Assembly: GCA_030278955.1 (NCBI GenBank)
Contig: JAOANR010000004.1
Coordinates: 55,375,620-55,439,619 of the forward strand
Source of the DNA: Hygrophila difformis
Lineage: Eukaryota > Streptophyta > Magnoliopsida > Lamiales > Acanthaceae
Direction of reading: 5' to 3'
Length of the DNA stretch: 64,000 bases
Shown: positions 1 to 21,500 of the stretch, piece after piece
How the letters are laid out: each line of letters starts with the position of its first letter
Position numbering within the stretch: the first letter of the stretch is position 1
Made by a program: the position numbers and the translations under genes
Notes under the pieces: generated by a model
What the model was told of the DNA's origin: nothing
The model's database searches: none
The model's input: the letters and a program-made list of their open reading frames with translations, nothing else

Positions 1-300
1 ATCTGTCTTGTTTGATTTTTGCATTTTTGCATATCCATTTATAATCTTGAATATCTTCATATCTTTAATATCTCCACAATAATTTAAAATAAAAATTATA
101 TTCTAAAAAATCTTTACGATTTTAATTTTAACGATTCCAAATTTTTTTTTTTCACTTTTTTTTTCATTTTTTACTTATATACTTTTTTTTTCACCTGTTC
201 ACCTGTGATACATTGTGTTACCTGTTATAACATTGAGTTAAAATTAAACAATAAATAGTATCAAAAAGTCAGACAAGTAAGGTGGGACGGAGGAGTAATA
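1..300. repeat. AT-rich flank ending in a Stowaway-type terminus
   Basis: The stretch is T-rich with no coding signal. Positions about 282-297 read GGGACGGAGGAGTA, which matches the terminal motif of Stowaway (Tc1/mariner) MITEs followed by a TA target dinucleotide. The matching left terminus is not visible and may lie before the window, so only one end is supported. Confidence 0.4.
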
Positions 301-959
301 ATTGGAGGGCTAATTAATCAATTAAATTTATTTATGTTGAAAACTTTATTAATATTGCTACTATTGAAGAAATTGCATGCTTTCAAATACTACATCACTG
401 TCCGATGACATAATTTTGCATGCTTTCATATATCACACTCGTTATCTAACACGTAATAGTATTTAAATAATAAGACGGCCTCATGACATAATTTTGTTTT
501 TGTACGTGTCCAATCGTTATAGATAAAATTTCTTAAATAGGTTAATGCCTCAAATAAAATTGTATGCACTTTTATATTTAAAAGGATGAACAGGAAATTA
601 TTTAATGGGCCACATGCAAATTAATACAAATTGGGGGACCATTTTGGAGATAAAGATTCTCGCTTCTACCACTTTCTAGTTTCTAGTTCCTATTCATATC
701 AACTTGATAATGAATGACGGTTGTGATTAATCCACTCCATATATCATCACGATCTTTATACCAATCTATTTTACTTTTTTTAAAAAAATATTATATATTT
801 CCATTACAAAAAACACATAATGCTATTTTAGATTTTTCCCCACCCTTGTTTTTACTTTTTCTTTTTCCCCATTTCCCAACAATAATATTTGTTCAAATTA
901 AATCCTACTACTTTTCACTATAGCAATTATGGTTACGTAAGGAGTTGGGGAAAAACCGA
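301..959. other. Intergenic, no gene seen
   Basis: AT-rich sequence with short homopolymer runs. No ORF has coding character, and I see no repeat with recognisable ends. Confidence 0.6.
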
Positions 960-2020
960 AGCTGAACAAGGCAAGTAATCTACTGCCTAGGAAACCAAGT
1001 GCCTAACGCGTCCGCTGCCAGCAGAGAAGTAAGGCAATCCGAAGGAAAGGCCCAAGTGGTATAGAACAGTTCACTAACAGCTCCCAACCGGGCCAGGCCA
1101 TCAGCAACCTTATTACCCTCACGCAGAATGTGCTCAAACCGACACGTAGTAAAGGAAACCCCTGACATCATGTATCTGAGCCACAATGGAATAGCGCCAG
1201 TGGGCGCTGGATAGAGAGGACTGCAAAAGACTCAACGCATGCATAGAATCACATTTGCACATAACCTCCAAGATGCCCTTACTTTTTGCCAAAAGTAATC
1301 CCTCCAAAATCCCCATTAACTCAGCCTGTAGCACCGATCCTTGGCCCAAGAAACCTGACACCCCTCCAAGCCATTCACCGGAGGCATCTCTCAACACAGC
1401 CCCAAAGCCTGCCCGACCCCTATCCACCAAATACGACCCATCCGAGTGTATGAAGACGCCATGCTAGCCTCCCATGTTCCAACAAACCAGCCGCGGATGC
1501 AGCTGTGCCTGGCGAGGTGATGACCGGGCATCAGACATAGCATCCTGAAGATGGTTGATCCGCCGTTGAAGTTGTTGCAACAGAGAGGACCTTCCCTGGA
1601 AAACCCTCAGGTTGCGTTCAAGCCAAAAGATCCAGATTGCCGCAATGAAGCCAAGACCAAAATGTCGAAACATGCCATATAGCCAAAAGCGCACATCCGA
1701 CCTGGTTAATGAATCCAAGTCCATGGGAATATCAATCCCTACAGCCGACCAAGCTCCCGAGACCCAAGGACAAAGAAAGAGAGCATGAAACCAAGTTTAT
1801 TCCTCTGTCCCACAAATACAACAGAGCGGGGACGACGCCAAATTCCTGTGAAACCGTAGGGAATTGCAAGGTAAAGCCATGTGACAAAGACACCATAGTA
1901 ACAGACATACCTTCTCCGGGAAGGTTGAAGACCACAACCAAGCCCAACATTGCACATAAAACATTTAAAAAAATAAAAATAAAAAAGAAACAAATGAACA
2001 AAAAAAGGTGCATATTTACT
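960..2020 (-). mobile_element. LINE (non-LTR retrotransposon) 3'-part relic
   Basis: Read on the minus strand from about 2000 to 980, broken frames encode the C-terminal part of a plant L1-type pol protein. First comes a degenerate zf-RVT region (a cysteine-poor remnant near 1960-1740). Next is the linker containing IWIFWLERNLRVFQ (1724-1464). Last is an RNase H-like RVT_3 domain with GRAGFGAVLRDASGEW and the late ILREGNKVADGLARLG motif (1430-980). The frames are joined only across shifts and stops, so the copy is dead. The reverse transcriptase is missing, as expected for a 5'-truncated insertion. No poly(T) tract or target duplication was found at the left edge. The protein resembles the LINE copies near 40.8 kb and 46.7 kb (ending in a TWAFP / LAAD / WFPR pattern), so all belong to one broad family. 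Confidence 0.8.
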
Positions 2021-2074
2021 TAAGTTTTTAGTTTTATTATTATTTATTGTTGTTATGCGTGGACTCATTTCATG

Positions 2075-2810
2075 CAAGATTATCAAAATCTGGATCTTAT
2101 TTAGGATCGTTTTTTCATTTGCAAGATCGGGATCGTAGGATCGTATTCAGATTCTAAGATCATATGAAATTAGGACAAAATATATATATTCATATTGCAT
2201 ATTAGCAAATTACAATAACCAAACCAATATCAATAGACAATAGTTTATTTAGCAAAAAAAATAATAAAAATTGAGCATTTAAGACATGATGCTTGAGCTG
2301 GGTTGGATTTGTCAGTCTGAACCATTGTCTCATTGGATTCATCATCATCCATCTGGGCAGGGGGTTTAGGACTAAGATCTCCATCAGCATGGGGTGCTGG
2401 AAGGGATGCTACGGCAAGGGCGGCGGTTGAAATAGGAAGAGGATGCGAGGGCGACGATAGGAAGAGAAGGGGGATACGACGGCGACGTCAACAATAGGAA
2501 GATTAAGAAGATACAACGGTGACTGTTGGAAGAGGAAGATGAAGGGATGCGAGGAAGATGGAGATGCAAACAAAAATCACTAGATCTGGATTTTGGAAAA
2601 GAATGGAGGACTGAAAAATGAAAAAATGAGATGAAAAATAAGAGGGGTGGGATCGGGTCGTTCAAATATTTTAAGATCTTGTATAGATCCTATAGATCTT
2701 ATCCAGATCTCACCCTAATTTAGATCTCATACAGATCTTGATCGTTTTGGTTTTGTGTGATCGTAGGATCGTAAGATTCTAAGATCTAGATCTAAATGTT
2801 AATAACCTTG
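2075..2810. mobile_element. hAT-like MITE, copy 1 (736 bp)
   Basis: The ends are inverted: CAAGATTATCAAAAT at the left and ATAACCTTG at the right. They are flanked by an 8-bp imperfect duplication (ATTTCATG at 2067-2074, ATTTTATG at 2811-2818), the size typical of hAT elements. Both ends are rich in GGATC/GATCT steps. The centre (about 2370-2660) is unlike the ends: GC-richer and, on the minus strand, like a CT-rich 5' leader followed by a short acidic open frame with MDDDESNET. This could be the leftover 5' part of a transposase gene or a captured host fragment. The same core recurs at 4569-5203. Superfamily assignment is an inference from duplication length. Confidence 0.6.
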
Positions 2811-2991
2811 ATTTTATGCTCTCCTCTTCGCCCCAATTATTAAGGTATACTTAATTATCTAATCCTATTGTTTTCTCTTAAAACATGCATAATTTTCCCA
2901 ATGATCTCTTCAATATTTTACCAAAATTTTCAGTCACAGTCAGTCAATAATTTTACCAAAATTTTCAGTCTAATTACCAAAATTTCTCTTA

Positions 2992-3722
2992 CGGGGCGTT
3001 TGGTTCGGGGATATGAGATTCCCACTGGGAATCTTGGGTAGGGAATGAAACATGCCCATGTTTGGTTCGGGGCATGTTTCATGTAGGAATGTCACATTCC
3101 CACCAATGTGGGAATGTTGGGTGTTTTAGGTGGGAATGTGATTCCCACTTGGAGGGCATGTAATCTTAGATTACCACCTCCATTTTACCTACTTTTATAC
3201 TAATTTGGCTTTTATACCCTCACTTTTTATACTTATTTTATTTTATAAATTTATATATTTGTATTATAAAAAATGATAATTATATGAATTTAATTTTAAA
3301 AAATCAATTGAAAAATTTTAAATTATTTAAACATATTTTTTAATATATATGTTCATATTCTCTTAAAATTTACTTTTCTTCTATATATAAAATATAAAAT
3401 AAAAATAATAAGGATTTAGAAATATTAAATAAGTATTTATTATACAATAAATTACGTATAAAGAATATTCAATATTTTTTTAAAAAAAATCGGCTTAAAT
3501 ATTTTTATTATGTAGCGAAATGATATATTTATAACATTTGTTCAATTGAAATTCAAGGACATTATGATAAATTAATTAGAACTGGAAATTTGAGATTCTC
3601 AATCTAACCAAACACAATAATCTAAAAATATCAAAAAGGTAATCTCATATTCCCAGTAATATTACATTAACAGCAATCACATTCCCACTGGTAATCTAAG
3701 ATCTCTCCAACCAAACGCACCG
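2992..3722. mobile_element. Tourist-like (PIF/Harbinger) MITE, copy 1 (731 bp)
   Basis: The terminal inverted repeats are CGGGGCGTTTGGTT at the left and AACCAAACGCACCG at the right. Both sides carry the 3-bp duplication TTA (2989-2991 and 3723-3725). The TTA/TAA target and the GTTTGGTT terminus are hallmarks of Tourist elements of the PIF/Harbinger superfamily. The interior is AT-rich and non-coding, with subterminal ATTCCCA/TGGGAAT motifs in both orientations. A second member of almost the same length lies at 43952-44686. Confidence 0.85.
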
Positions 3723-3879
3723 TTAGGGATATATGATCTTTCCGGTGTTGATAATTGGACTTCTAAAGCGTGAACTTCGGTAGGTCCTCTTTTTCTTTTC
3801 TTTTTTTTTTTTTTTAAAGAAAAAGTTTTTTTAAAAATAAACATTGCACTTCTTCCTTTCATAAAATTGGTTTTACGCC

Positions 3880-4050
3880 GGGGTTGGGGACTTATCCTAG
3901 CGGTCAAGTCCCCCTTCTCCCAACCATAGGTTGGGGTTCTAATCCCCACCAGGCCCGCTATCCTTCCCTTTATCTCCTTTTGTAATTTGTGTGGTTTGGG
4001 CTCCCACACTTTTGCCGACACATGAGTGTCACGTTTACCAAAAAAAAAAA
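3880..4050 (+). mobile_element. tRNA-derived SINE, family A, intact copy (171 bp)
   Basis: An internal RNA polymerase III promoter is visible: an A-box-like region in GGGGACTTATCCTAGCGG and a B-box-like GGGGTTCTAATCCCC. A body shared with other copies follows (TTTTGTAATTTGTGTGG, GGGCTCCCAC) and then a 3' poly(A) of about 11 nt. A 12-bp perfect target duplication, TGGTTTTACGCC, flanks it (3868-3879 and 4051-4062), so both ends are certain. Relatives lie at 26452, 34335, 36797 and 41826. Confidence 0.88.
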
Positions 4051-4568
4051 TGGTTTTACGCCTCCATTTTTTTTTCTTTCTCCACACAATCCCATACAAA
4101 TGATATCTCTTTTCTCAATTTCACTTTTGCATTCTCCTTAATCTAATACGCTGAATATTAATTTACTCATGATTTTTCATCAAGAGCTCTGTATTTATTA
4201 ATCTTTCTTGCCATTGGTATTAAAGAGGCTGGGCCTATGTATGTTGGGCCCAGTGTGGGCTTTTCAACTAAATGGTTTTGTAATTGGGCTGGCTGGTGTG
4301 GTTCGTGGGCCATGGTCATTAATACTTTTGCATTCCTTAGTAGTTAGGACTTAGGAGTATAACGAACACTACGCTAAAGGGAGTACCAAATATCCATGCA
4401 CCTGTGGTGGCCTGGGGGGTGATTCTTTCTTGGGGTCGGCTTGTGTCGGGTCGGGTATGTATTCATTCTATTGGGATCCGATAGAAAAAGTGGGTTTTCG
4501 AGATGAATTTGTTTATTTTTTATATAAAAGGAAAAAAAAAATAAAAAAATTGAGTAAGGTATATGGAG

Positions 4569-5203
4569 CAAGGTTATCAAAATCTAGATCTTATGTAGGA
4601 TCGTTTTTTCATTTGCAATATCGGGATCATATGATCGTATTCAGATCCTAAGATCCTATGAAATTATGACAAAAAAATATATTCATATTGCAAATTAGCA
4701 AATTATAATAACCAATATCAATAGACAATAATTTGTTTAGCAAAAAAAGGATAATAATTGAGCATTTAAGAGATGATGCTTTGAGCTGGGTTGGATTTGT
4801 CATTAGAGTTTTCCCTATTTTCGTCAGTCTCAACCACCGTCTCATTGGATTCATCATCATCCATCTGGGCAGGGGTTTAGGACTAAGATCTCCATCAGTA
4901 GGGGTGCTGGACGGGGATGCTACGGCAAGGGCGGCGGTAGAAAGAGGAAGGGGATGCGAGGGCGATGATAGGAAGAGAATGGGGATACGACGGCGACGTC
5001 AACAACAACAAGATGAATTGGAAGAGGAAGATGAATGGGATGCGAGGAAGATGGAGATGCAAATAAAAATCCACATATCTGGATTTTGGAAAAGAATGGA
5101 GAAAAATGAGATGAAAAATAAGAGGGAGTGAGATCGGATCGTTCAAAGATTTTAAGATCTTGCATAGATCTTATAGATCTAGATCTAGATTTTAATAACC
5201 TTG
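4569..5203. mobile_element. hAT-like MITE, copy 2 (635 bp)
   Basis: Same family as 2075-2810. It starts CAAGGTTATCAAAATC and ends TTTTAATAACCTTG, with the same internal GC-rich core (about 4860-5130). Alignment by eye to copy 1 is continuous over most of the length, with small indels, including a 1-nt difference in the G run near 4872 that shifts the minus-strand frame before MDDDESNET. No target duplication is obvious at the chosen ends, so the boundaries may be off by a few bases. The 132-codon plus-strand ORF across the core is probably fortuitous. Confidence 0.6.
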
Positions 5204-5458
5204 AATGAAGTAGTACTAGTGCCTACAGGTTATTCGGATTCCCGAACCTTTTAAAAATATTTTTGTATTCTACTAGTAAAAAAAGTTCAAACAGACGTCC
5301 TCTAATTTTCTCTCATTGTTTGTTGTTTGTAGACACATTTGGAATGAGGATCTAAAATGTTGTTAAAAAAGAGAATGAAAACCACGTTGGAGTTTGGGTA
5401 TAATAGAGACGATACAACAAAATTATGGAGAGAAGTTAGATTGAAATTTATGACAATA

Positions 5459-5622
5459 ACCATCATCAGTTGGCTTGAGTGAATGGGGCTCTAGTCGCTT
5501 AAGCAAAGTTTCGGGTTCGAGCCTTGTGTATGCAAAAAACTATTTTGGGAGAGACGTTCTTAATTGCCCTTGCAAATTCTCGAGGAATCAGTCTTGATTC
5601 AAAGGATACCCTGGTATTTACC
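5459..5622 (+). mobile_element. tRNA-derived SINE, family B, copy 1
   Basis: The head has an A-box-like TGGCTTGAGTGAATGGGG and a B-box-like GGGTTCGAGCC. The body (TCTCGAGGAATCAGTCTTG) is shared in reverse with the copy at 27404-27593. A perfect 17-bp duplication, TGAAATTTATGACAATA, occurs at 5442-5458 and 5623-5639 and defines the ends exactly. The tail is short (GGTATTTACC) and lacks a long poly(A). Confidence 0.85.
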
Positions 5623-5639
5623 TGAAATTTATGACAATA

Positions 5640-6989
5640 GTATCTTATAAATAAAATTGAAGTGGATATCAAGATAAATATATATGTAATATTCAAGTAG
5701 CCATTTATAAATTTAATTTGGTATGCACCCATTAAATTTTATTAGCATGCTTGAATTTCATCTTTTTTTTTTTTTTTAACGGTATATGCTTGACTTAATT
5801 GTTAAATTTTTTTAAATTTTTAGTTGATGGGTAGGATGTAATTTTTCTGAACGAAAAAAATTAATTGTATGAGATGCTAATAGATATAAATGAGTAGATT
5901 TTTCTATCACAGTAGAATTTTTGTATTTATTTTACGTGATATCTAATTATTATTTACATTGAAATTTCCTTTACATTTATTTATAGATATGTTAATTCGA
6001 AAATAGTCAATTTAATAAACGTATAATTAGCAAACATGTCATCTTCTTGTTTTCCCCTTTATTTTTGGGCTGCATGAAATACTTTAAGGGCCCATACATG
6101 AATTTAAATTTAGGGAGGGATTTCAATGAATAGTTTTACTATGAATTTGAAATTCACCATAAACTAGTAGTATAAAATTAGGGGATGTAATTTAAAATTT
6201 ATTATCCAAATGCCCTAGAATAATATGCCAAGACATCCACACAACCAACGATTTCTATACCTACAAAACCAAATCAAACCCCCCAACATTGTTATAATTT
6301 AGTATAAACTCACTGATTAGATTATTTTCAATAGCTTTTACATCTCAAAACTTTTGTAAATTCTATATAGATACATGTTTTTATTTTATAGTTTTGGAAA
6401 TTTAACAATTACTGCAGTTGCACACCCATACATACGTAAAAAGCATTTTTTATTTATTTTTTAATAGTCATGCATTCCTTGAATAACATGCATTGCAATT
6501 TTGTATATTAATTATTACTATATCCAAACATAAATACAGTTTAAAACAAAATCCATTTAGATAAATATAAATAAATAAATAAATATTGAAATAAATACAC
6601 AATAAAAGCCCTTTAAATTTCCCATAGTGTTTTTCACTATCACATTATTTTTCAAATATTCGTTTTTCTCATCCACACTAGGATATCATAATTGCTTTAA
6701 TTTTTTTTCCTCCATTATCTTACTTAAAACAAATTATATGATTAAGATAAGAAATTTGCTTAATAAAATACTAATTAGAGTACAACATAACATGGACTTC
6801 CGCAAGGTACAAGCGGAAGCATGTACATGGTGCTTTGGAAGTTGTACTAGAGGTTCAAAAACATCGCTTTTCCGCCGTCGTACAGAGTCTTCTCAGCACA
6901 TTCGCACTAAAAAAAAATCGAAGAAATTGGTAAAAAGAAATTCTCCCTGTTTTCCGTCTGTAGGATGATGATGCAGTGAAATTGGTCAA
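5640..6989. other. Intergenic, no gene seen
   Basis: AT-rich upstream flank of the BSL gene. A 113-codon open frame at 6627-6968 ends in a basic stretch but has no recognisable domain, no visible splice partner and AT-rich base composition in its first half. I do not call it. Confidence 0.5.
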
Positions 6990-7301
6990 TTTATAGTATT
7001 TTGTGCGTATATGCGTATGTATAGGTGTGTGTACATATATTGGTAGAGAGAGAAAGGGATTGGATTTGGGGGTGGAGAGAGGGGGCGGGGGTTTGGATTG
7101 GCAGGGTGTCTTTTGGATTCCTTGTCACCGCTTTATTGGGGAAAAGTTGATTTCTTTTGTGAGTTTATGAGAATCGGAGCTAGGGTTTAATTTGTTTTTT
7201 GTTGTTAATCTGAAGAAATTGATGATTGAGAATGAGAATTGTTGAGAACTCGAGCTCCGATCTTATTGTGAAGCTTTGAAATTTAGGGTTTTTCTGTAGA
7301 A
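6990..7301 (+). promoter_or_regulatory. Probable promoter/5' leader of the BSL gene, with three upstream ORFs
   Basis: This purine-rich stretch (AGAGAGAGAAAGGG near 7045, GAGGGGGCGGGGG near 7078) precedes the phosphatase start codon and looks like a plant 5' UTR. Three short ATG frames lie upstream of the main start: 7167-7190 (7 codons plus stop), 7222-7245 (7 codons plus stop) and 7232-7279 (15 codons plus stop). All end before 7302. The transcription start is not known, so whether all three are in the mRNA is an inference. Confidence 0.5.
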
Positions 7302-16617
<9,316 letters not shown>

Positions 16618-17300
16618 AGTTACGCTCCCCTGATTGTTTTCCTATACATTTTTTCTTCGTGGATCTCATGTTCGTGTTCGTGTTCTATAAAAAGAAACTT
16701 GGAATCTCCAATGATGTGATTTGCACATAGCACAACAGCCCCCACACCGACGACATCCCTGGAAGAGCCCCATCCTCCACCGATCCTAACTGCTATGGGA
16801 AGAAGCCATCGGAATCCTGAACATATTCGAGAATCTTGTGTTCCGTCAATGGAGTTATGGGTTTTTTTGATTAAATACCCTAACTCGAATAAGGTAGAAG
16901 TTGTTCCTCGAGATAGATGGTTGGGGCTCGCTATGTTATTCTACATGTGGGATTTATGGTTGCGGGGATGGGCTGGGCATGTGTATTATTATGAATTTTT
17001 CTCCTTTTTTTTTTTTTTTTTTTTTTTTAACCTATTGGCCATTTTTCTGTGCTTTAAGAGGGCATACGATACGATACGGGTGTCCTTATACATGCTATAT
17101 ATATGTCAAAGTTTTTCAGTGGTTGGTTGATCAATGTACAATAGAGGGTATTGGCTCTGGGTGTTCTTTTTTGTTTTGTTTTTGTTTTTCTTTTTTCGGT
17201 AGGTTTTGAGGTTTGAAGTACAGTGTAAACTATATACATTATTGTGTGAAGGTTTAAATACTTCCCTTTTTTCTTTTTTCCTTTTGTTTGACTAGCGGTA
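16618..17300 (+). other. Probable 3' UTR and downstream flank of the BSL gene
   Basis: Non-coding and T-rich, with a T run of about 23 nt at 17005-17028. Part of it could still be transcribed from the phosphatase gene. No ORF has coding character and the exact polyadenylation site cannot be set. Confidence 0.4.
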
Positions 17301-18518
17301 GACTGGTAGCTGGTTTTCCTTGCTGATATGCCAATTGCCAATACATATTCTGATATTCACCTTTTCTGGTGGTGAAAATTGTCACTGTGGATCATGCAAA
17401 AATTGAATTCTTATGAGGTGCAGTTTACTTCTTGGAATGCCAATAAAAACCTTGCGGTGATGACTGCTTGCCACTATTCCAATTCGCATGATTTACATAA
17501 AGATTATAGACTGTTTATATTATTGACCAAAGTTTGACGGAAACATGCGTCGTAGTAATATTTTCTAGAATGTCGGAGACAATTGAATCAAAAGATTATA
17601 TAGATATATCATCTACCTCATTTATTCGTGTAAAAATGTTGCCTAACATCTGTGTGTCCTGTAAAATGTTCAGAATAAATAGATCTCACCCAAAGCTTGG
17701 GATGCTTTCTTTGAATAAAATAAGCGGCATGGGACATTCTAATACAATTATCTCACATTAAAAATCACGAATTAGGGTCACAAAATCATGTAAGGTTGGA
17801 TCAGAGAAGTCTGGATACTAACCCATGCAAGAACCTTTTACCAGTCTGTTGTCCATAAACAGAGCTCATCTTTCAACCTGCTTCGCAATTGAGATGGCAA
17901 TCTAACATTTACAATGCATTCTTGCCCAAGAACAAAATCGCATTCACCATCACACATAGGTTTCAAGTGTCTGACATGAGCAAAATATGTCAATAATCCA
18001 TAACAGATGCTCCCCCAATGTCGCTACATTCGTACATTACATTAAGCAACCGGCGCATAGCACCACAAGCATACAATCTCTTCCCATTAACCAAATTCAC
18101 CATGGCATATGCATGAGATTTTCCAAGGGCCAAATAGCAGGAAGAACACTGTCCCAACTTACCAATTGTCTATTTACAATGTGCGTAGCTATATTTTGGG
18201 ATCATAAAAAATAAACATAAAAATTAAGCATTTCACCCTTACCCAATGATTGCGACGATGGCAAAGCTTGCCGTTTAGTAATAGTTAATTAATTTGGAAG
18301 AGTATTAAAGTAGATATCAGAGAGGCAGTAAGCTATAGAATGCATACATAAACTCGATGAATGGTTACACCTGGAGGATTTGATGAGCAGCACAAATTGG
18401 CCAACATACAGATACAGATGTGAATAAATCTGCAAGCACTACTAAACCATAAAGCTTTCTCAAGTAATAGTATGCATAGCAGGTGAGTTGAAGAATAACA
18501 AGGGGCGGGGTCAAATAA
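17301..18518. other. Convergent intergenic region / 3' UTR of the DNAJC8-like gene
   Basis: No coding signal. The proximal part (towards 18518) should include the 3' UTR of the minus-strand J-domain gene. No transposon ends or tandem repeats were recognised. Confidence 0.5.
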
Positions 18519-21500
18519 TCACCCCCGTTTCACTGGCCTTTGCACATAGGATTTGTTAGGATCCTCAGTCTTCAGCTTTGGAGGTCGAGTTTCTCCTTTC
18601 TTGACCTATAGATGTTTTTCAGTAAAATAAATCACTTCAATTCTGCTGAGCCTGGAAAAAGGAATACCCAGAAGCATAAACAAATAAAAAAGATGCAGCA
18701 TCGTCACTGAAGAACAGACCTTCTTTCCACCCTTCATGAAGTCCCTCCAGCTCGAAACCTGTGTATAATGGAGAAGGAAAAGATATTATTATTTAGACTC
18801 ATCCTAGATGGTTCAGTGAGTCTGATTGGGCAAAGTGGTTTTTTATTATCCTATAACCAAGCAAAAATTTTAAACAAGTTTCAGCTCCATTTCTCTTCCT
18901 CTTGCTTTTTTATACCAGCCTCCGAAGATAATTTAGAAAAAGCATGCCTCCTATGCTCAACATATTTCACAGGAAATAGTAATAGCATCTGGAAACGGGT
19001 AAGAGGATATATGTCTATGAAAACTAACCCTCTGTTCCCTTGTGCCTTCCCATTGCTCCTCATGCTCGCGTTTACGCTTCCACATCTCTTTCGTTTCTTC
19101 TTCATCTTTCTTTAATCTACCTTCCTCCTCTGATATCTGCAGTATCCAGAGATAGAGCATGTAAATACTGGAGCAAGAATCTGTCTTGTAACGTATACAG
19201 TACTTGGCATACCCTCATTTGCATCTTCCTTCTCCTCCATTCTTGCTCGGTCAAGAGTTCTCGAACCTTCAATTTTAATTGCTGCTGGAACTCTTCGGAT
19301 CGTTCATATTCCTGCTCATATTTTCCCTGCACCAGAGTTAAGTGTAAAAGTTAAAAATTAAAATATAAAAAAAAGTAAAAAATGAATAATAATTTTAAAA
19401 AAAAAAAATGATGCCCTTCAAACATACAACTTTTAAAAGTAAGTTTGTCCCACAAGCCAAACTTACTAACTCTGCTGTTGATAATAAGGAAATTAATTGG
19501 GTTGGCACTGCCAATAAAATTTACCTCATCCACTAGTGACTTTAACTTACTAGCAGTGTCTTTCTTCAGCTGCTTTTTCCTCACTGATCTAAGTTCTTCT
19601 GCAAATCATATTTAGAACATGAGCCTTGATAGAGAATGATAACTGGAAACTACTCTTTAAAATAAACACAAATATGCACACACACATATTCACAATACAA
19701 GAGAAACATAATATAAAAACACATCCTTCATTTTTTCCGCTATGGCATAGTTAAAGACATTGACACTATATACTATAGAGGCACTGCTATCTGGGCCATC
19801 AAGTAGCATCTCTAATAGCTATTTTACACCACAGAAGTTGACAATAACATTCTATTAGAAATAGGGGCTTGACGCATCAGCTAGAGATCAAGTTGGAATA
19901 AATAAGGTTTACCATGTTCATCCCATGTAAGGGCAACAAGATATTTCTTCTCTTAAGAACAGGTAAGAAAAATCAAATTTTGGATTACAAACCAACAGAA
20001 AAATGAGGGGGAAAATACAAAAGAATTGAGAACAAAACACCTAGCAATCACCAGCACTCACAACTAACCATCTAGCAGCATCCATGCTACCATCTATTTT
20101 TCTAATTGTATTTTAATTTAACTGTTGGTGTTAACAATTCTGATATATTGTCATAGTAGCATGCTGCATTTGTACTACCATGCAGCATAAGATGTGTTGA
20201 CAAATGGAGTCAGGGATTGACTATTGCAGTTGGTCCTTTAGTAATTGGTTTTCTTTTATGGCCCGTATCATTTGCTTTTCCACAATAACAGAGGCCTGGT
20301 TGAATCAGGATTTGGGATCTTATACAAAATTTGGGTGCATGGTAAATACAGAAGGGGTGTCAAGTTGGGGACCACTTTATTCTAAATCAATAAATGTAAA
20401 TGTCAAACAACCAATCATTAGCAGATTTGGAGGTACGGATCTCAATAATGAATATATTAAAAATGAAGCATGAGTTAAAAAGGGGTAAAAATGAGAGAAA
20501 TAATACAAACCTTTTGCATTATTCACTTGGTTTAAAAGATAATCCCTCTCTTGTGGATCGAGTAATAATTGTTGAGCTTTTGCCAATGCTGTTTCATAAA
20601 CAAAAGCAGTGTCAATCAGTTGAAATTTAAAATGCAGCGATCTAAAAAGAACAGTCCCTGTAAAGAATAATGACATAATTTGATGAAAAAAAAATTAACA
20701 TAGTAGTGCAGATTAGCAAAACGTCAGTAAACAGTTCGTATTCAGCTTATGCAAAACTGCTAAATTTTCAGACTTAGAAAGGAGCAAATGGGAATCATCG
20801 CTTAAACTCTGTAAACCTCTGCGGTTGTATATTTTGTTCTAACAACCAGTATATGTATGTCATTATGAAGTCCCTTCAGTTACACATTAAAAATTAACTA
20901 AACAAAAAAAATATACACACACTAATAACTATTAAATATAAATCTTACTAAAAACAATACTGCAAATTCAAAATTTTAGCTCTATATGGAAATCTAAACT
21001 AAAAAGTGCCTCAGAGGCTCAGACAAATTTTAACTAGCAAGTAGCAAGAGTTCATTGGAGTTGACTGACACAATGGTAAACCTACACTCATAAAGAAGAT
21101 TGAGATGGCTTTTTTGACCAGCCTAGACTAGATAGCCACAACATCTGTATTGATGGCACATGAAGCATCGTTCTTACCAGAATCCTATGAATGACAGTTC
21201 GTAATTTTTAAATGAACATTTTCAAATTGGATTTGACTTGCTAATTTTTTATATAAAGCTCAACAAAACCAAAAACTTATGTGGGAAAAAGACATCTTAC
21301 AAAATAAGTTGTTTCTGACATCTATAAAATTAAGCCATTTGAAGAGGGAAAAACATAATGGTCGCAACCATGGAATACGACAGCTCTATGCACAGTATCA
21401 CGTGTTTTTTTTTTTTCCAAACAAGGATGTGAGGTCATTACCTCCAAATGCCTCCTTAGCTTGAGGATGTTTGCATTTATCAGGGTGAACAAGCAAAGAT

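Noticed and set aside
3880..4050. Possible tRNA gene (A and B boxes)
   Set aside because: Boxes are present but no cloverleaf arms or anticodon loop, and a poly(A) tail plus target duplication show a SINE.
6627..6968. 113-codon ORF upstream of the BSL gene
   Set aside because: No domain, mixed AT-rich composition, no splice partners; overlaps what should be promoter DNA.
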